The notes under the pieces: generated by a model
Database searches by the model: none
Told to the model about the DNA's origin: nothing
What the model saw: the letters and a program-made list of their open reading frames with translations, nothing else
Source: Streptomyces venezuelae ATCC 10712
GTDB lineage: Bacteria > Actinomycetota > Actinomycetes > Streptomycetales > Streptomycetaceae
Reading direction: 5' to 3'
Assembly (NCBI RefSeq): GCF_008639165.1
Contig: NZ_CP029197.1
Coordinates: forward strand, 4,778,001 to 4,842,000
DNA length: 64,000 nucleotides
Made by a program: the position numbers and the translations under genes
Part shown: positions 14,657-23,578 of the stretch, piece after piece
Position numbering within the stretch: position 1 is the first letter of the stretch
Layout: every line of letters begins with the position of its first letter

Positions 14657-16159
14657 ATGACTGCAAACGTCGACGGAGTGCCCGAGAAATTCGCGACACT
14701 CGGGCTGACCTACGACGACGTGCTCCTGCTGCCGGGCGCATCCGAGGTGCTCCCCAACGCGGTCGACACCTCGTCCCGCATCTCGCGCAACGTCCGGGTC
14801 AACATCCCGCTGCTCTCCGCCGCGATGGACAAGGTGACCGAGTCCCGCATGGCGATCGCCATGGCCCGCCTCGGCGGCGTCGGCGTCCTGCACCGCAACC
14901 TCTCCGTCGAAGACCAGGTCAACCAGGTCGACCTGGTCAAGCGCTCCGAGTCCGGCATGGTGACCGACCCCATCACGGTGCACCCGGAGGCGACCCTCGC
15001 CGAGGCCGACGCCCTCTGCGCCAAGTTCCGCATCAGCGGTGTCCCCGTCACCAGCCCGGACGGCAAGCTCCTGGGCATCGTGACCAACCGCGACATGGCC
15101 TTCGAGTCGGACCGCAGCCGTCAGGTCCGCGAGGTCATGACGCCGATGCCGCTGGTCACCGGCAAGGTCGGCATCTCCGGCGTCGACGCCATGGAGCTGC
15201 TGCGCCGCCACAAGATCGAGAAGCTTCCGCTGGTCGACGACGCGGGCGTGCTCAAGGGCCTGATCACCGTCAAGGACTTCGTCAAGGCGGAGAAGTACCC
15301 GAACGCGGCGAAGGACGCCGAGGGCCGGCTGCTCGTCGGCGCCGCCGTGGGCGCGAGCCCCGAGGCCCTGGAGCGCGCCCAGGCGCTCGCCGGCGCCGGT
15401 GTGGACTTCCTCGTCGTCGACACCTCGCACGGCCACAACAGCAACGCGCTGAGCTGGATGGCGAAGATCAAGTCGAGCGTGGGCGTCGACGTGATCGGCG
15501 GCAACGTCGCCACGCGTGACGGCGCGCAGGCGCTGATCGACGCCGGCGTCGACGGCATCAAGGTCGGCGTCGGCCCCGGCTCCATCTGCACCACCCGCGT
15601 CGTCGCCGGCATCGGCGTCCCGCAGGTCACCGCCATCTACGAGGCCTCCCTCGCGGCCCGCGCCGCCGGCGTCCCGCTGATCGGCGACGGCGGCCTGCAG
15701 TACTCGGGCGACATCGGCAAGGCGCTCGCCGCCGGCGCCGACACCGTGATGCTCGGCAGCCTCCTCGCGGGCTGCGAGGAGTCGCCCGGCGAGCTGCTGT
15801 TCATCAACGGCAAGCAGTTCAAGTCGTACCGCGGCATGGGCTCGCTCGGCGCCATGCAGTCCCGCGGCCAGGGCCGGTCGTACTCGAAGGACCGCTACTT
15901 CCAGGCCGAGGTCGCCTCCGACGACAAGCTCGTGCCCGAGGGCGTCGAGGGCCAGGTGCCGTACCGCGGCCCGCTCTCCAACGTCCTGCACCAGCTCGTC
16001 GGCGGTCTCCGCCAGACCATGGGCTACGTGGGCGCGGCCACCGTCGCGGAGATGGAGTCCAAGGGCCGCTTCGTCCGGATCACCTCGGCGGGCCTCAAGG
16101 AGAGCCACCCGCACGACATCCAGATGACGGTCGAGGCACCGAACTACAGCAGGAAGTAA
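14657..16159 (+). CDS. guaB: Inosine-5'-monophosphate dehydrogenase
   Basis: 500 aa cytosolic enzyme; oxidizes IMP to XMP with NAD, the committed step of GMP synthesis. The (beta/alpha)8 barrel is split by two CBS domains (~residues 105-225: MVTDPITVHPEATLAEA and VREVMTPMPLVTGKVGISG). Nucleophile Cys311 is in GPGSICTTRVVAGIGVPQ; the phosphate loop is DGGLQYSGDIGKALAAGA, and the mobile flap is GSLGAMQSRGQGRSYSKDRYF. Start ATG 14657 has GGGGAAGG upstream. The product feeds GuaA (33752). The exact sigma-R element upstream suggests thiol-stress induction of purine supply. Confidence 0.98.
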   Translation: MTANVDGVPEKFATLGLTYDDVLLLPGASEVLPNAVDTSSRISRNVRVNIPLLSAAMDKVTESRMAIAMARLGGVGVLHRNLSVEDQVNQVDLVKRSESGMVTDPITVHPEATLAEADALCAKFRISGVPVTSPDGKLLGIVTNRDMAFESDRSRQVREVMTPMPLVTGKVGISGVDAMELLRRHKIEKLPLVDDAGVLKGLITVKDFVKAEKYPNAAKDAEGRLLVGAAVGASPEALERAQALAGAGVDFLVVDTSHGHNSNALSWMAKIKSSVGVDVIGGNVATRDGAQALIDAGVDGIKVGVGPGSICTTRVVAGIGVPQVTAIYEASLAARAAGVPLIGDGGLQYSGDIGKALAAGADTVMLGSLLAGCEESPGELLFINGKQFKSYRGMGSLGAMQSRGQGRSYSKDRYFQAEVASDDKLVPEGVEGQVPYRGPLSNVLHQLVGGLRQTMGYVGAATVAEMESKGRFVRITSAGLKESHPHDIQMTVEAPNYSRK

Positions 16160-16170
16160 CACAGCGCGAC

Positions 16171-16214
16171 GCGTGGGGGCGGTTCCGGCATGTGACCGGA
16201 ACCGCCCCTCACGC
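16171..16214 (+). terminator. Hairpin terminator after guaB
   Basis: Arms 16171-16188 and 16196-16214 pair over about 18 bp with one bulge around a 7-base loop, starting 11 bases after the guaB stop. No long T tract follows, as usual in Streptomyces. Confidence 0.8.
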
Positions 16215-16265
16215 TTGTGTCGGGGATACTGGTAGGCGCAGACGTAGAGGGAAAGGCCACACATC

Positions 16266-17390
16266 GTGACTGAGATCGAGATCGGGCGCGGCAAGCGCGG
16301 CCGCAGGGCGTACGCGTTCGACGACATCGCCGTCGTTCCGAGCCGGCGCACCCGGGACCCGAAGGAGGTCTCGATCGCCTGGCAGATCGACGCCTACCGC
16401 TTCGAGCTCCCCTTCCTGGCCGCCCCCATGGACTCGGTCGTGTCGCCGCAGACCGCGATCCGCATCGGCGAGCTGGGCGGCCTGGGCGTCCTCAACCTGG
16501 AAGGCCTCTGGACCCGGTACGAGGACCCGCAGCCGCTGCTCGACGAGATCGCCGAGATGGACGAGGCGACCGCGACCCGCCGTCTGCAGGAGATCTACGC
16601 CGCCCCGATCAAGGAAGAGCTGATCGGGCAGCGCATCAAGGAGGTGCGCGACTCCGGTGTCGTCACCGCCGCCGCGCTCTCCCCGCAGCGCACCGCGCAG
16701 TTCTCCAAGGCCGTCGTCGACGCCGGCGTGGACATCTTCGTCATCCGCGGCACGACGGTCTCCGCCGAGCACGTCTCGGGCGCGTCCGAGCCGCTGAACC
16801 TGAAGCAGTTCATCTACGAGCTCGACGTCCCGGTCATCGTCGGCGGCTGCGCCACGTACACCGCGGCCCTGCACCTGATGCGCACCGGCGCCGCGGGCGT
16901 CCTCGTCGGCTTCGGCGGCGGCGCCGCGCACACCACGCGCAACGTGCTGGGCATCCAGGTCCCGATGGCGACCGCGGTCGCCGACGTGGCCGCCGCCCGC
17001 CGCGACTACATGGACGAGTCCGGCGGCCGGTACGTGCACGTCATCGCCGACGGCGGCGTGGGCTGGTCCGGCGACCTGCCGAAGGCCATCGCCTGCGGCG
17101 CCGACGCGGTCATGATGGGCTCCCCGCTCGCCCGCGCCACGGACGCGCCCGGCAAGGGCCACCACTGGGGCATGGAGGCCGTCCACGAGGACGTGCCGCG
17201 GGGCAAGCTGGTCGACCTGGGCATCGTCGGCACCACCGAGGAGATCCTCGCGGGCCCGTCGCACATCCCGGACGGCTCGATGAACTTCTTCGGCGCCCTG
17301 CGCCGCGCGATGGCCACCACGGGCTACAGCGAGCTCAAGGAGTTCCAGCGCGTCGAGGTCACGGTCGCGGACTCCCAGCACCGGCGCTGA
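16266..17390 (+). CDS. guaB3: GuaB3-family IMP dehydrogenase-related protein
   Basis: 374 aa IMPDH-like TIM barrel without CBS domains, consistent with the GuaB3 group found beside guaB in actinobacteria. It starts EIEIGRGKRGRRAYAFDDIAVVPSRRTRDP and keeps LPFLAAPMDSVVSP, VIVGGCATYTAALHLM and VIADGGVGWSGDLPKAIACGADAVMMGSPLA. The loop that holds the catalytic Cys of true IMPDH (GSICTTR) reads GFGGGAAHTTRN here (around residues 215-226), with no Cys, so classical chemistry at this position is unlikely. Its own role is unsettled. It is separated from guaB by a terminator. Confidence 0.93.
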   Translation: MTEIEIGRGKRGRRAYAFDDIAVVPSRRTRDPKEVSIAWQIDAYRFELPFLAAPMDSVVSPQTAIRIGELGGLGVLNLEGLWTRYEDPQPLLDEIAEMDEATATRRLQEIYAAPIKEELIGQRIKEVRDSGVVTAAALSPQRTAQFSKAVVDAGVDIFVIRGTTVSAEHVSGASEPLNLKQFIYELDVPVIVGGCATYTAALHLMRTGAAGVLVGFGGGAAHTTRNVLGIQVPMATAVADVAAARRDYMDESGGRYVHVIADGGVGWSGDLPKAIACGADAVMMGSPLARATDAPGKGHHWGMEAVHEDVPRGKLVDLGIVGTTEEILAGPSHIPDGSMNFFGALRRAMATTGYSELKEFQRVEVTVADSQHRR

Positions 17391-17413
17391 CCTCCGTTCC
17401 GTACGTACGCGAA

Positions 17414-17443
17414 GGGGCCCCGCACCGGGTGGTGCGGGGCCCC
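17414..17443. terminator. Terminator between guaB3 and the convergent nucleotide-sugar dehydrogenase
   Basis: Perfect 13-bp stem GGGGCCCCGCACC (17414-17426) with 17431-17443 around GGGT, between convergent gene ends at 17390 and 17481. Confidence 0.88.
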
Positions 17444-17480
17444 TCCGCGTATCCATCGCCGCACCTCCGCCGGACCCCCG

Positions 17481-18722
17481 TCACAACCGGTGCGCCGCCC
17501 CCGCCGGTGTCGCCCCGCGCGTGTCGAGGAGGAGCTGGGCCTTCACCGAGAGGCCCTGGAGGTCGTACGTGCGGTGGTGCTGGAGCAGGATCGTCAGGTC
17601 CGCGTGGGCGGCGGCCTCGTAGAGGGAGTCCGCGCGGGGGACGGGGAGCTCGCGGACGCGCCAGTCGGGGACGTGCGGGTCGTGGTAGCTGACGGCCGCG
17701 CCCAGGTCCATCAGACGACGGGCGATCTCGTCGGCGGGGGAGCCCTGGCGGTCGGGGAGGTCGGGCTTGTACGTGATGCCGAGCAGCAGGATCCGGGCGC
17801 CGCGGGCGGACTTGCCGTGTTCGTTGAGGAGGGTCGCGGCGCGCTGGACGACGTACCGGGGCATCCGTTCGTTGACCTGCCCGGCGAGTTCGACGAGTCG
17901 GAGCGGGCGGTGTGCGCCGATCGTGTCGACGGGGGCGCCGTGGCCGCCGACGCCCGGGCCCGGGCGGAAGGCCTGGAAGCCGAAGGGCTTGGTCTCGGCG
18001 CAGCGGATGACGTCCCAGAGGTCGACGCCGAGTTCGTGGCAGAGCACCGCCATCTCGTTGACGAGGGCGATGTTGACGTGCCGGAAGTTGGTCTCCAGGA
18101 GCTTGACCGTCTCCGCCTCGCGGGGGCCACGCGCGCGTACCACCTTGTCGGTGAGCCGGCCGTAGAAGGCGGCCGCCGATTCGGTGCACGCCGGGGTGAG
18201 GCCGCCGATGACCTTCGGGGTGCCGGCGAAGCCATGCGTACGGCTGCCGGGGTCCAGCCGGCCGGGGGAGTACGCGAGGTGGAAGTCGCGTCCGGCGCGG
18301 AGGCCCGAGCCCGCTTCGAGGAGGTCGCGGAGCATGCCCTCCGTGGTGCCCGGCGGGACGGGGGACTCCAGGAGGACGGTGGTGTGCGGGCGCAGGCGGG
18401 CGGCGAGCGCGCGGGCCGCGTCGGTGACGGCGGTGAGGTCGAGGGCGCGGTCGGGGCCGAGCGGGGTCGGGGCGCAGAGGACGGCGGTGCGGACCCGGCC
18501 GAGTTCGGCGGGGTTGGCGGTGGGCCGGAAGCCCCCCGAGAGCATCCGGCGGATCTCGGGGACGGTGAGGGAGCCGTCGACCGGTGACCGGCCGGCGGCG
18601 AGTTCGGCGACGGGGTGGGGATCGGTGTCGTAGCCGATGGTGTCGATGCCTGCGGCGGTGGCGGCCTGGGCCAGGGGGAGTCCGTGGTGGCCGAGGCCGA
18701 TGACGGCGAGATCAGCGGGCAT
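17481..18722 (-). CDS. Nucleotide-sugar dehydrogenase family protein lacking the catalytic Cys
   Basis: 413 aa, full-length UDP-glucose/UDP-ManNAc dehydrogenase family. N-terminal Rossmann DLAVIGLGHHGLPLAQAATAAG, central helix NFRHVNIALVNEMAVLCHELGVDLWDVI, and C-terminal domain LLLGITYKPDLPDRQGSPADEIARRLMDLGA are intact. Two catalytic sites differ: the usual GGHCIPVDP reads GGHGAPVDT, so the nucleophilic Cys is Gly262, and the usual SPER reads SPGR. A four-electron oxidation via thioester is therefore not expected. It could be a single-step dehydrogenase or a nonenzymatic protein. It is divergent from glpD, and its promoter region shares a motif with whiD (18799-18822). Confidence 0.85.
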   Translation of the reverse strand: MPADLAVIGLGHHGLPLAQAATAAGIDTIGYDTDPHPVAELAAGRSPVDGSLTVPEIRRMLSGGFRPTANPAELGRVRTAVLCAPTPLGPDRALDLTAVTDAARALAARLRPHTTVLLESPVPPGTTEGMLRDLLEAGSGLRAGRDFHLAYSPGRLDPGSRTHGFAGTPKVIGGLTPACTESAAAFYGRLTDKVVRARGPREAETVKLLETNFRHVNIALVNEMAVLCHELGVDLWDVIRCAETKPFGFQAFRPGPGVGGHGAPVDTIGAHRPLRLVELAGQVNERMPRYVVQRAATLLNEHGKSARGARILLLGITYKPDLPDRQGSPADEIARRLMDLGAAVSYHDPHVPDWRVRELPVPRADSLYEAAAHADLTILLQHHRTYDLQGLSVKAQLLLDTRGATPAGAAHRL

Positions 18723-18798
18723 GGGGGTGGGCCGTCCTTCCCAGTAGCCGGAGGGGACGAGACGCGCAAGCCCGGTGGACAGAACGGGGCGAGCGCAA

Positions 18799-18822
18799 TG
18801 TCAGACTAGGCGTAAATATGAC
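18799..18822 (-). promoter_or_regulatory. Motif GTCATATTTAC-N9-GACA upstream of the nucleotide-sugar dehydrogenase
   Basis: Minus-strand GTCATATTTAC (18822-18812), nine bases, GACA (18802-18799), 77 bases before the start codon at 18722. It shares 11 contiguous bases, the spacing and several spacer bases with the whiD upstream element. Confidence 0.5.
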
Positions 18823-18984
18823 CGATATGCCGCATTGTGGGGTCGAAGGTCGCCGAGTGTTATCCACAGGTCGGTGGTGAGGCGGTGGCTGAAGTCGCCG
18901 GGGAGGGTCAGAATCGAGCTGTGAGCCGGACCACATGGCCCGGTTCTCCTGCTGGAACGACGGGGGACGACAGGAGGCGCAGCC

Positions 18985-20691
18985 GTGAGGACAGCGACAC
19001 TGGGACCCGCCGAGCGCATCGAGGCGCTCGCGGGCATGGCCGAGCGCGAGCTGGACGTGCTGGTCGTGGGCGCCGGCGTGGTCGGCGCGGGCACGGCCCT
19101 CGACGCCGTCACGAGAGGACTCTCCACCGGCATCGTCGAGGCCCGCGACTGGGCCTCCGGCACCTCCAGCCGGTCCAGCAAGCTCATCCACGGCGGCCTG
19201 CGCTACCTGGAGATGCTGGACTTCGCCCTGGTCAGAGAGGCACTCAAGGAGCGCGGACTGCTCCTTGAGCGGCTCGCACCCCATTTGGTGAAGCCCGTCC
19301 CCTTCCTCTACCCGCTCCAACATAAGGGCTGGGAGCGGTTCTACGCGGGCTCCGGCGTCGCGCTGTACGACGCGATGTCGCTCTCCTCAGGGCACGGCCG
19401 CGGCCTCCCCGTCCACCGCCACCTCTCCCGGCGCGGCGCCCTGCGCGTCGCCCCCTGCCTCCGGAAGGACGCCCTCGTCGGCGCCCTCCAGTACTACGAC
19501 GCCCAGATGGACGACGCCCGCTTCGTCACCACCCTCGTGCGCACCGCCGCCTCCTACGGCGCGCTGGCCGCCAGCCGGGCCCGGGTGACCGGCTTCCTCC
19601 GCGAGGGCGCGCGGGTCGTCGGCGCCCGCGTCCAGGACGTCGAGGCCGGAGCGGCGTACGAGATCAGGGCCAAACAGATCGTGAACGCCACCGGGGTGTG
19701 GACCGACGACACCCAGGCCCTCATCGGCGAGCGCGGCCAGTTCCACGTCCGCGCCTCCAAGGGCATCCACCTCGTCGTCCCCAAGGACCGCATCCACTCG
19801 ACTACCGGGCTCATCCTGCGCACCGAGAAGTCCGTGCTCTTCGTGATCCCCTGGGGCCGGCACTGGATCGTCGGCACCACCGACACCGAGTGGGACCTCG
19901 ACAAGGCCCACCCCGCCGCGTCCAGCGCCGACATCGACTATCTGCTCGAACACGTGAACACCGTGCTCGCCACCCCGCTCACCCGGGACGACGTCGAGGG
20001 CGTCTACGCCGGCCTGAGGCCGCTGCTCGCCGGCGAGTCGGACGCCACGAGCAAGCTCTCCCGCGAGCACACCGTCGCCCACCCGGTCCCCGGCCTGGTC
20101 GTGGTGGCCGGCGGCAAGTACACGACGTACCGCGTCATGGCCAAGGACGCCGTCGACGAGGCGGTGCACGGCCTCGACCAGCGGGTCGCCCCCTGCGTCA
20201 CCGAGGACACCCCGCTCCTGGGCGCCGAGGGCTACCGCGCCCTGTGGAACGCGCGGGCGAGAATCGCCGCGCGGACCGGACTGCACGTCGTCCGGGTCGA
20301 GCATCTCCTCAACCGGTACGGCTCCCTGACGGAGCAGATCCTCGCCCTCATCGCCGAGGACCCCACGCTCGGCGAACCGCTGGAGGCCGCCGACGACTAC
20401 CTGCGCGCCGAAATCGTCTACGCGGCCTCGCACGAGGGCGCGCGCCACCTCGACGACGTCCTCACCCGGCGGACCAGGATCTCCATCGAGACCTTCGACC
20501 GGGGCACGCGCAGCGCCCGGGTGTGCGCGGAGCTGATGGCCCCGGTCCTCGGCTGGGACGAGCACCAGATCGACAAGGAGGTGGAGCACTACGAGAAGCG
20601 GGTCGAGGCGGAGCGCGAGTCGCAGCGGCAGCCCGACGACCTCACGGCGGACGCCGCGCGGCTCGGGGCGCCGGACATCGTGCCGATCTGA
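18985..20691 (+). CDS. glpD: Glycerol-3-phosphate dehydrogenase (FAD, quinone-linked)
   Basis: 568 aa flavoprotein of the inner face of the membrane; oxidizes sn-glycerol 3-phosphate to dihydroxyacetone phosphate and passes electrons to quinone. FAD motif DVLVVGAGVVGAGTALDAVTRGL, family signature TSSRSSKLIHGGLRYLEMLDFALVREAL, and substrate-site segments RTEKSVLFVIPWGRHWIVGTTDTEWD and LVVVAGGKYTTYRVMAKDAVDEAV are visible. The C-terminal DAO_C helical domain ends VLGWDEHQIDKEVEHYEKRVEAERES. GTG 18985 is preceded by AGGAGG. No glycerol kinase or facilitator gene is adjacent, so this is the stand-alone glpD paralogue. Confidence 0.96.
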   Translation: MRTATLGPAERIEALAGMAERELDVLVVGAGVVGAGTALDAVTRGLSTGIVEARDWASGTSSRSSKLIHGGLRYLEMLDFALVREALKERGLLLERLAPHLVKPVPFLYPLQHKGWERFYAGSGVALYDAMSLSSGHGRGLPVHRHLSRRGALRVAPCLRKDALVGALQYYDAQMDDARFVTTLVRTAASYGALAASRARVTGFLREGARVVGARVQDVEAGAAYEIRAKQIVNATGVWTDDTQALIGERGQFHVRASKGIHLVVPKDRIHSTTGLILRTEKSVLFVIPWGRHWIVGTTDTEWDLDKAHPAASSADIDYLLEHVNTVLATPLTRDDVEGVYAGLRPLLAGESDATSKLSREHTVAHPVPGLVVVAGGKYTTYRVMAKDAVDEAVHGLDQRVAPCVTEDTPLLGAEGYRALWNARARIAARTGLHVVRVEHLLNRYGSLTEQILALIAEDPTLGEPLEAADDYLRAEIVYAASHEGARHLDDVLTRRTRISIETFDRGTRSARVCAELMAPVLGWDEHQIDKEVEHYEKRVEAERESQRQPDDLTADAARLGAPDIVPI

Positions 20692-20881
20692 CAGGACGTC
20701 CGGGTCGCCCGCTCCTGGTGGGAACCTGGGGGGTGTGCGGGGGCGTCGTCATCCCGGAGTACGGACCCGGGGACGCCGCCCGTCCTGAGGTGAGGGACAA
20801 TGGCCTCTCTTCCAGGGCGGGTTACCGCATCGCGCGGGAAGCGGCAGACGCGGCGAAGATCAGGGATCGCAGAGGGGACGC

Positions 20882-23419
20882 ATGTCGGAGGCGGAGCAGT
20901 CGCGGGACACGGCGAAGGACCCCGGGCGTGACGCCGCCGCGGGGGCCGCGACCGACGGCGACCGAGGGGCGGTCCCGGCCGCGCGTGAACCGGCGCGGGA
21001 CGTGAAGGACGCGCAGGTCAAGGCAGGTCCGAAGGGTGCCGCGAAGGACCCGCGGGAGCCGGCGGACGCACCCGGCGCGAAGGGGCCAAGCGATCCCACC
21101 GATGCGACGGATGGTGCCGAGGTGACGGACGGTGCTGACGTGACGGACGGTGCCGACTCGACGGACAGCGCTGGTGCGACTGGCGCGGCCGGTGCTACCG
21201 GCGCGGCCGGTTCCGCGGAGTCGACGGTGCCGCCGGTCGGTCGGGAGGCCGGTGGCCGGGACGTGAAGGACGTTCAGGACGCCGAGCCTGCTCGGGCCGT
21301 GAAGGACGTTCAGGACACCGTGGCCCCGGCGGACGCACCGGGCGGCGCAGGCGTCTCCGCCGCCGGGCGGCTGCGCGGGACCGAGCCGTCGACCGGGCGC
21401 GCCGGGTTCGGCGCGGGCGACGGTGACGGCGAGAGCCACCGCGCCCCGGCCGGCGCCGCGCGCGGCACCGGCGGCAAGTTCCGCAAGGACCCCGTCGGCG
21501 AGGGACGGCTGCTCGCCGGCCGCTACCGGCTCGGCGCGGTCCTCGGCCGCGGCGGCATGGGCACCGTGTGGCGCGCGGTCGACGAGACCCTCGGCCGCAC
21601 GGTCGCCGTCAAGGAACTCCGCTTCCCCAGCAGCATCGACGACGACGAGAAGCGCCGCCTCATCACCCGGACCCTGCGCGAGGCGAAGGCCATCGCCCGG
21701 ATCCGCAACAACGGCGCCGTCACCGTGTACGACGTCGTCGACGAGGACGACCGTCCGTGGATCGTCATGGAGCTCATCGAGGGCAAGTCCCTCGCGGACG
21801 CCGTGCGCGAGGACGGCACGCTCACGCCCCGGCGCGCCGCCGAGGTCGGCCTCGCCATCCTCGACGTGCTGCGTTCGGCGCACCGCGAGGGCATCCTGCA
21901 CCGTGACGTGAAGCCGTCCAACGTGCTGATCGCCGAGGACGGCCGGGTCGTGCTCACCGACTTCGGCATCGCGCAGGTCGAGGGCGACCCCTCGATCACC
22001 TCCACCGGCATGCTCGTCGGCGCCCCCTCGTACATCTCCCCGGAGCGCGCCCGCGGTCACAAGCCGGGACCCGCCGCCGACATGTGGTCGCTCGGCGGCC
22101 TCCTGTACGCGGCGGTCGAGGGCAGCCCGCCGTACGACAAGGGTTCCGCCATCGCCACCCTCACGGCGGTGATGACCGAGCCGGTCGACCCCCCGAAGAA
22201 CGCGGGCCCCGAGCTGGAGAAGGTCATCTACGGCCTGCTCGCCAAGGACCCGGCCCAGCGGCTCGACGACGCCCGCGCGCGCGTCCTGCTGATGGCCGTG
22301 CTCGACGCGCCGGTGGCGGCGCCGGAGGCATCGCCCGAGGTCACCAGGGTCGTACCGCTGCCGCCGCGCCCCGACCGGGCGCCGGCCGCGCCGACGGCCG
22401 GCCGGGAGAAGGCGCCCGACGCGTCCGCCGACCGGATGCGCGGCGCCCTGAACTCCGTGCGGAACGCGGCGGCCTCCGTGAAGGCCGAGCCGAAGACCCC
22501 GTCCGTGCCCGGCGCGCGGACGGGTGCGGGTGCCGTGCCGGTGCGGGGCGGTGGCAGACCGGCCCCGGCGCGCGCGCCGCTGACCGACGTCGTACCGCGT
22601 CGCACGCTGGTGATCATCGCCGCCGTCGTCGTTCTCGCCCTGCTCGGGACGATCCTCGCGGTCTCGCTCGGCGGTGGAGGGGGCGAGGGGAACGAGGGCA
22701 AGGGCACCGGCGGCACCGCGTCGGCCGGTTCCACGGCCGGCGGCGACGGGTCGGGTTCCGGTTCAGGTTCCGGTTCCGGCGGGTCCGACGGCGGCAACGG
22801 TCAGGCCTCCGGCGGCCCCGGCCAGCAGGGTGGCGTGCAGCCCGGCGACACCGGCTCCAACGGTGCCACGGGAGCCAACGGCACGACGGGCGCCTCGGGC
22901 GGGTCGAACGGCACGGGCGGCACGCCGTCCGGCAAGCCGGGCGGCGGCTCGGGCGCGCAGCTGCCCGCGGGCTACACCCTCGTCACCAACGCCCGCTTCC
23001 ACTTCACGATGGCGCTGCCCTCGAACTTCACGCTCCGCGACATACCGGGCTACAGCGGGGGCGGGATATTCAGCGAGAGCGGCGGCTTCCCGCGCATCCA
23101 GGTCGACTTCAACGCGAGCCCGAAGGACGACGCGGCGAGCGCCTGGGAGCTGGCCAAGATCGGCGTGGCCGCCACCAGCAAGGACTACAAGCACATCGGC
23201 ATCAAGGGGGTCTCCTTCAACGGCTACCCGACGGTCGCCGACTGGGAGTTCGAGCGCACCCAGCAGGGCATGCGCGTCCATGTGCTCAACCGCGGCTTCA
23301 AGGTGGACGCCAAGCACGGCTACTCGCTCATGATCAGCTGCAAGGCGGAGGAGTGGAACGGCGCGGAGTGCCGGACCCTGCGGGACACGGCGTTCGCCAC
23401 GTTCCGCCCCAAGGACTGA
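20882..23419 (+). CDS. Membrane-anchored Ser/Thr protein kinase (PknB type), kinase 1 of 3
   Basis: 845 aa. Residues 1-205 are a low-complexity Asp/Ala/Gly-rich cytosolic region with repeated VTDGAD and VKDVQD units. The kinase domain (~210-470) is complete: GRGGMGTVW, Lys244 in VAVKEL, catalytic Asp342 in HRDVKPSN, DFG at 360-362, activation loop STGMLVGAPSYISPE. One membrane helix (~573-595, TLVIIAAVVVLALLGTILAVSL), a Gly/Ser linker, then an extracytoplasmic domain (~695-845, LPAGYTLVTNARFHFTMALPSNF). There are no PASTA repeats, so the sensor differs from PknB. It is the first of three related genes in a row, all with the same overall plan. Confidence 0.93.
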   Translation: MSEAEQSRDTAKDPGRDAAAGAATDGDRGAVPAAREPARDVKDAQVKAGPKGAAKDPREPADAPGAKGPSDPTDATDGAEVTDGADVTDGADSTDSAGATGAAGATGAAGSAESTVPPVGREAGGRDVKDVQDAEPARAVKDVQDTVAPADAPGGAGVSAAGRLRGTEPSTGRAGFGAGDGDGESHRAPAGAARGTGGKFRKDPVGEGRLLAGRYRLGAVLGRGGMGTVWRAVDETLGRTVAVKELRFPSSIDDDEKRRLITRTLREAKAIARIRNNGAVTVYDVVDEDDRPWIVMELIEGKSLADAVREDGTLTPRRAAEVGLAILDVLRSAHREGILHRDVKPSNVLIAEDGRVVLTDFGIAQVEGDPSITSTGMLVGAPSYISPERARGHKPGPAADMWSLGGLLYAAVEGSPPYDKGSAIATLTAVMTEPVDPPKNAGPELEKVIYGLLAKDPAQRLDDARARVLLMAVLDAPVAAPEASPEVTRVVPLPPRPDRAPAAPTAGREKAPDASADRMRGALNSVRNAAASVKAEPKTPSVPGARTGAGAVPVRGGGRPAPARAPLTDVVPRRTLVIIAAVVVLALLGTILAVSLGGGGGEGNEGKGTGGTASAGSTAGGDGSGSGSGSGSGGSDGGNGQASGGPGQQGGVQPGDTGSNGATGANGTTGASGGSNGTGGTPSGKPGGGSGAQLPAGYTLVTNARFHFTMALPSNFTLRDIPGYSGGGIFSESGGFPRIQVDFNASPKDDAASAWELAKIGVAATSKDYKHIGIKGVSFNGYPTVADWEFERTQQGMRVHVLNRGFKVDAKHGYSLMISCKAEEWNGAECRTLRDTAFATFRPKD

Positions 23420-23578
23420 CCGACGGCACGTATCGTGAGAGGTCGAGGGCCGTACGCAGCCGAAAAGAGCCGTTAACTGCACGGTGCCGGACCGGAATTG
23501 ACGGACTCGTGTGATCCTGCCCGATCCCGAGGGATCCGCAGGTCCGCGGGGGACAGCGTGCGCGCGTGGGGAGGCGTC

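Noticed and set aside
18860..18868. TTATCCACA, a perfect DnaA box, between the nucleotide-sugar dehydrogenase and glpD genes
   Set aside because: A single box without a cluster, AT-rich unwinding region or nearby dnaA/dnaN is not an origin; a titration or regulatory role cannot be judged.
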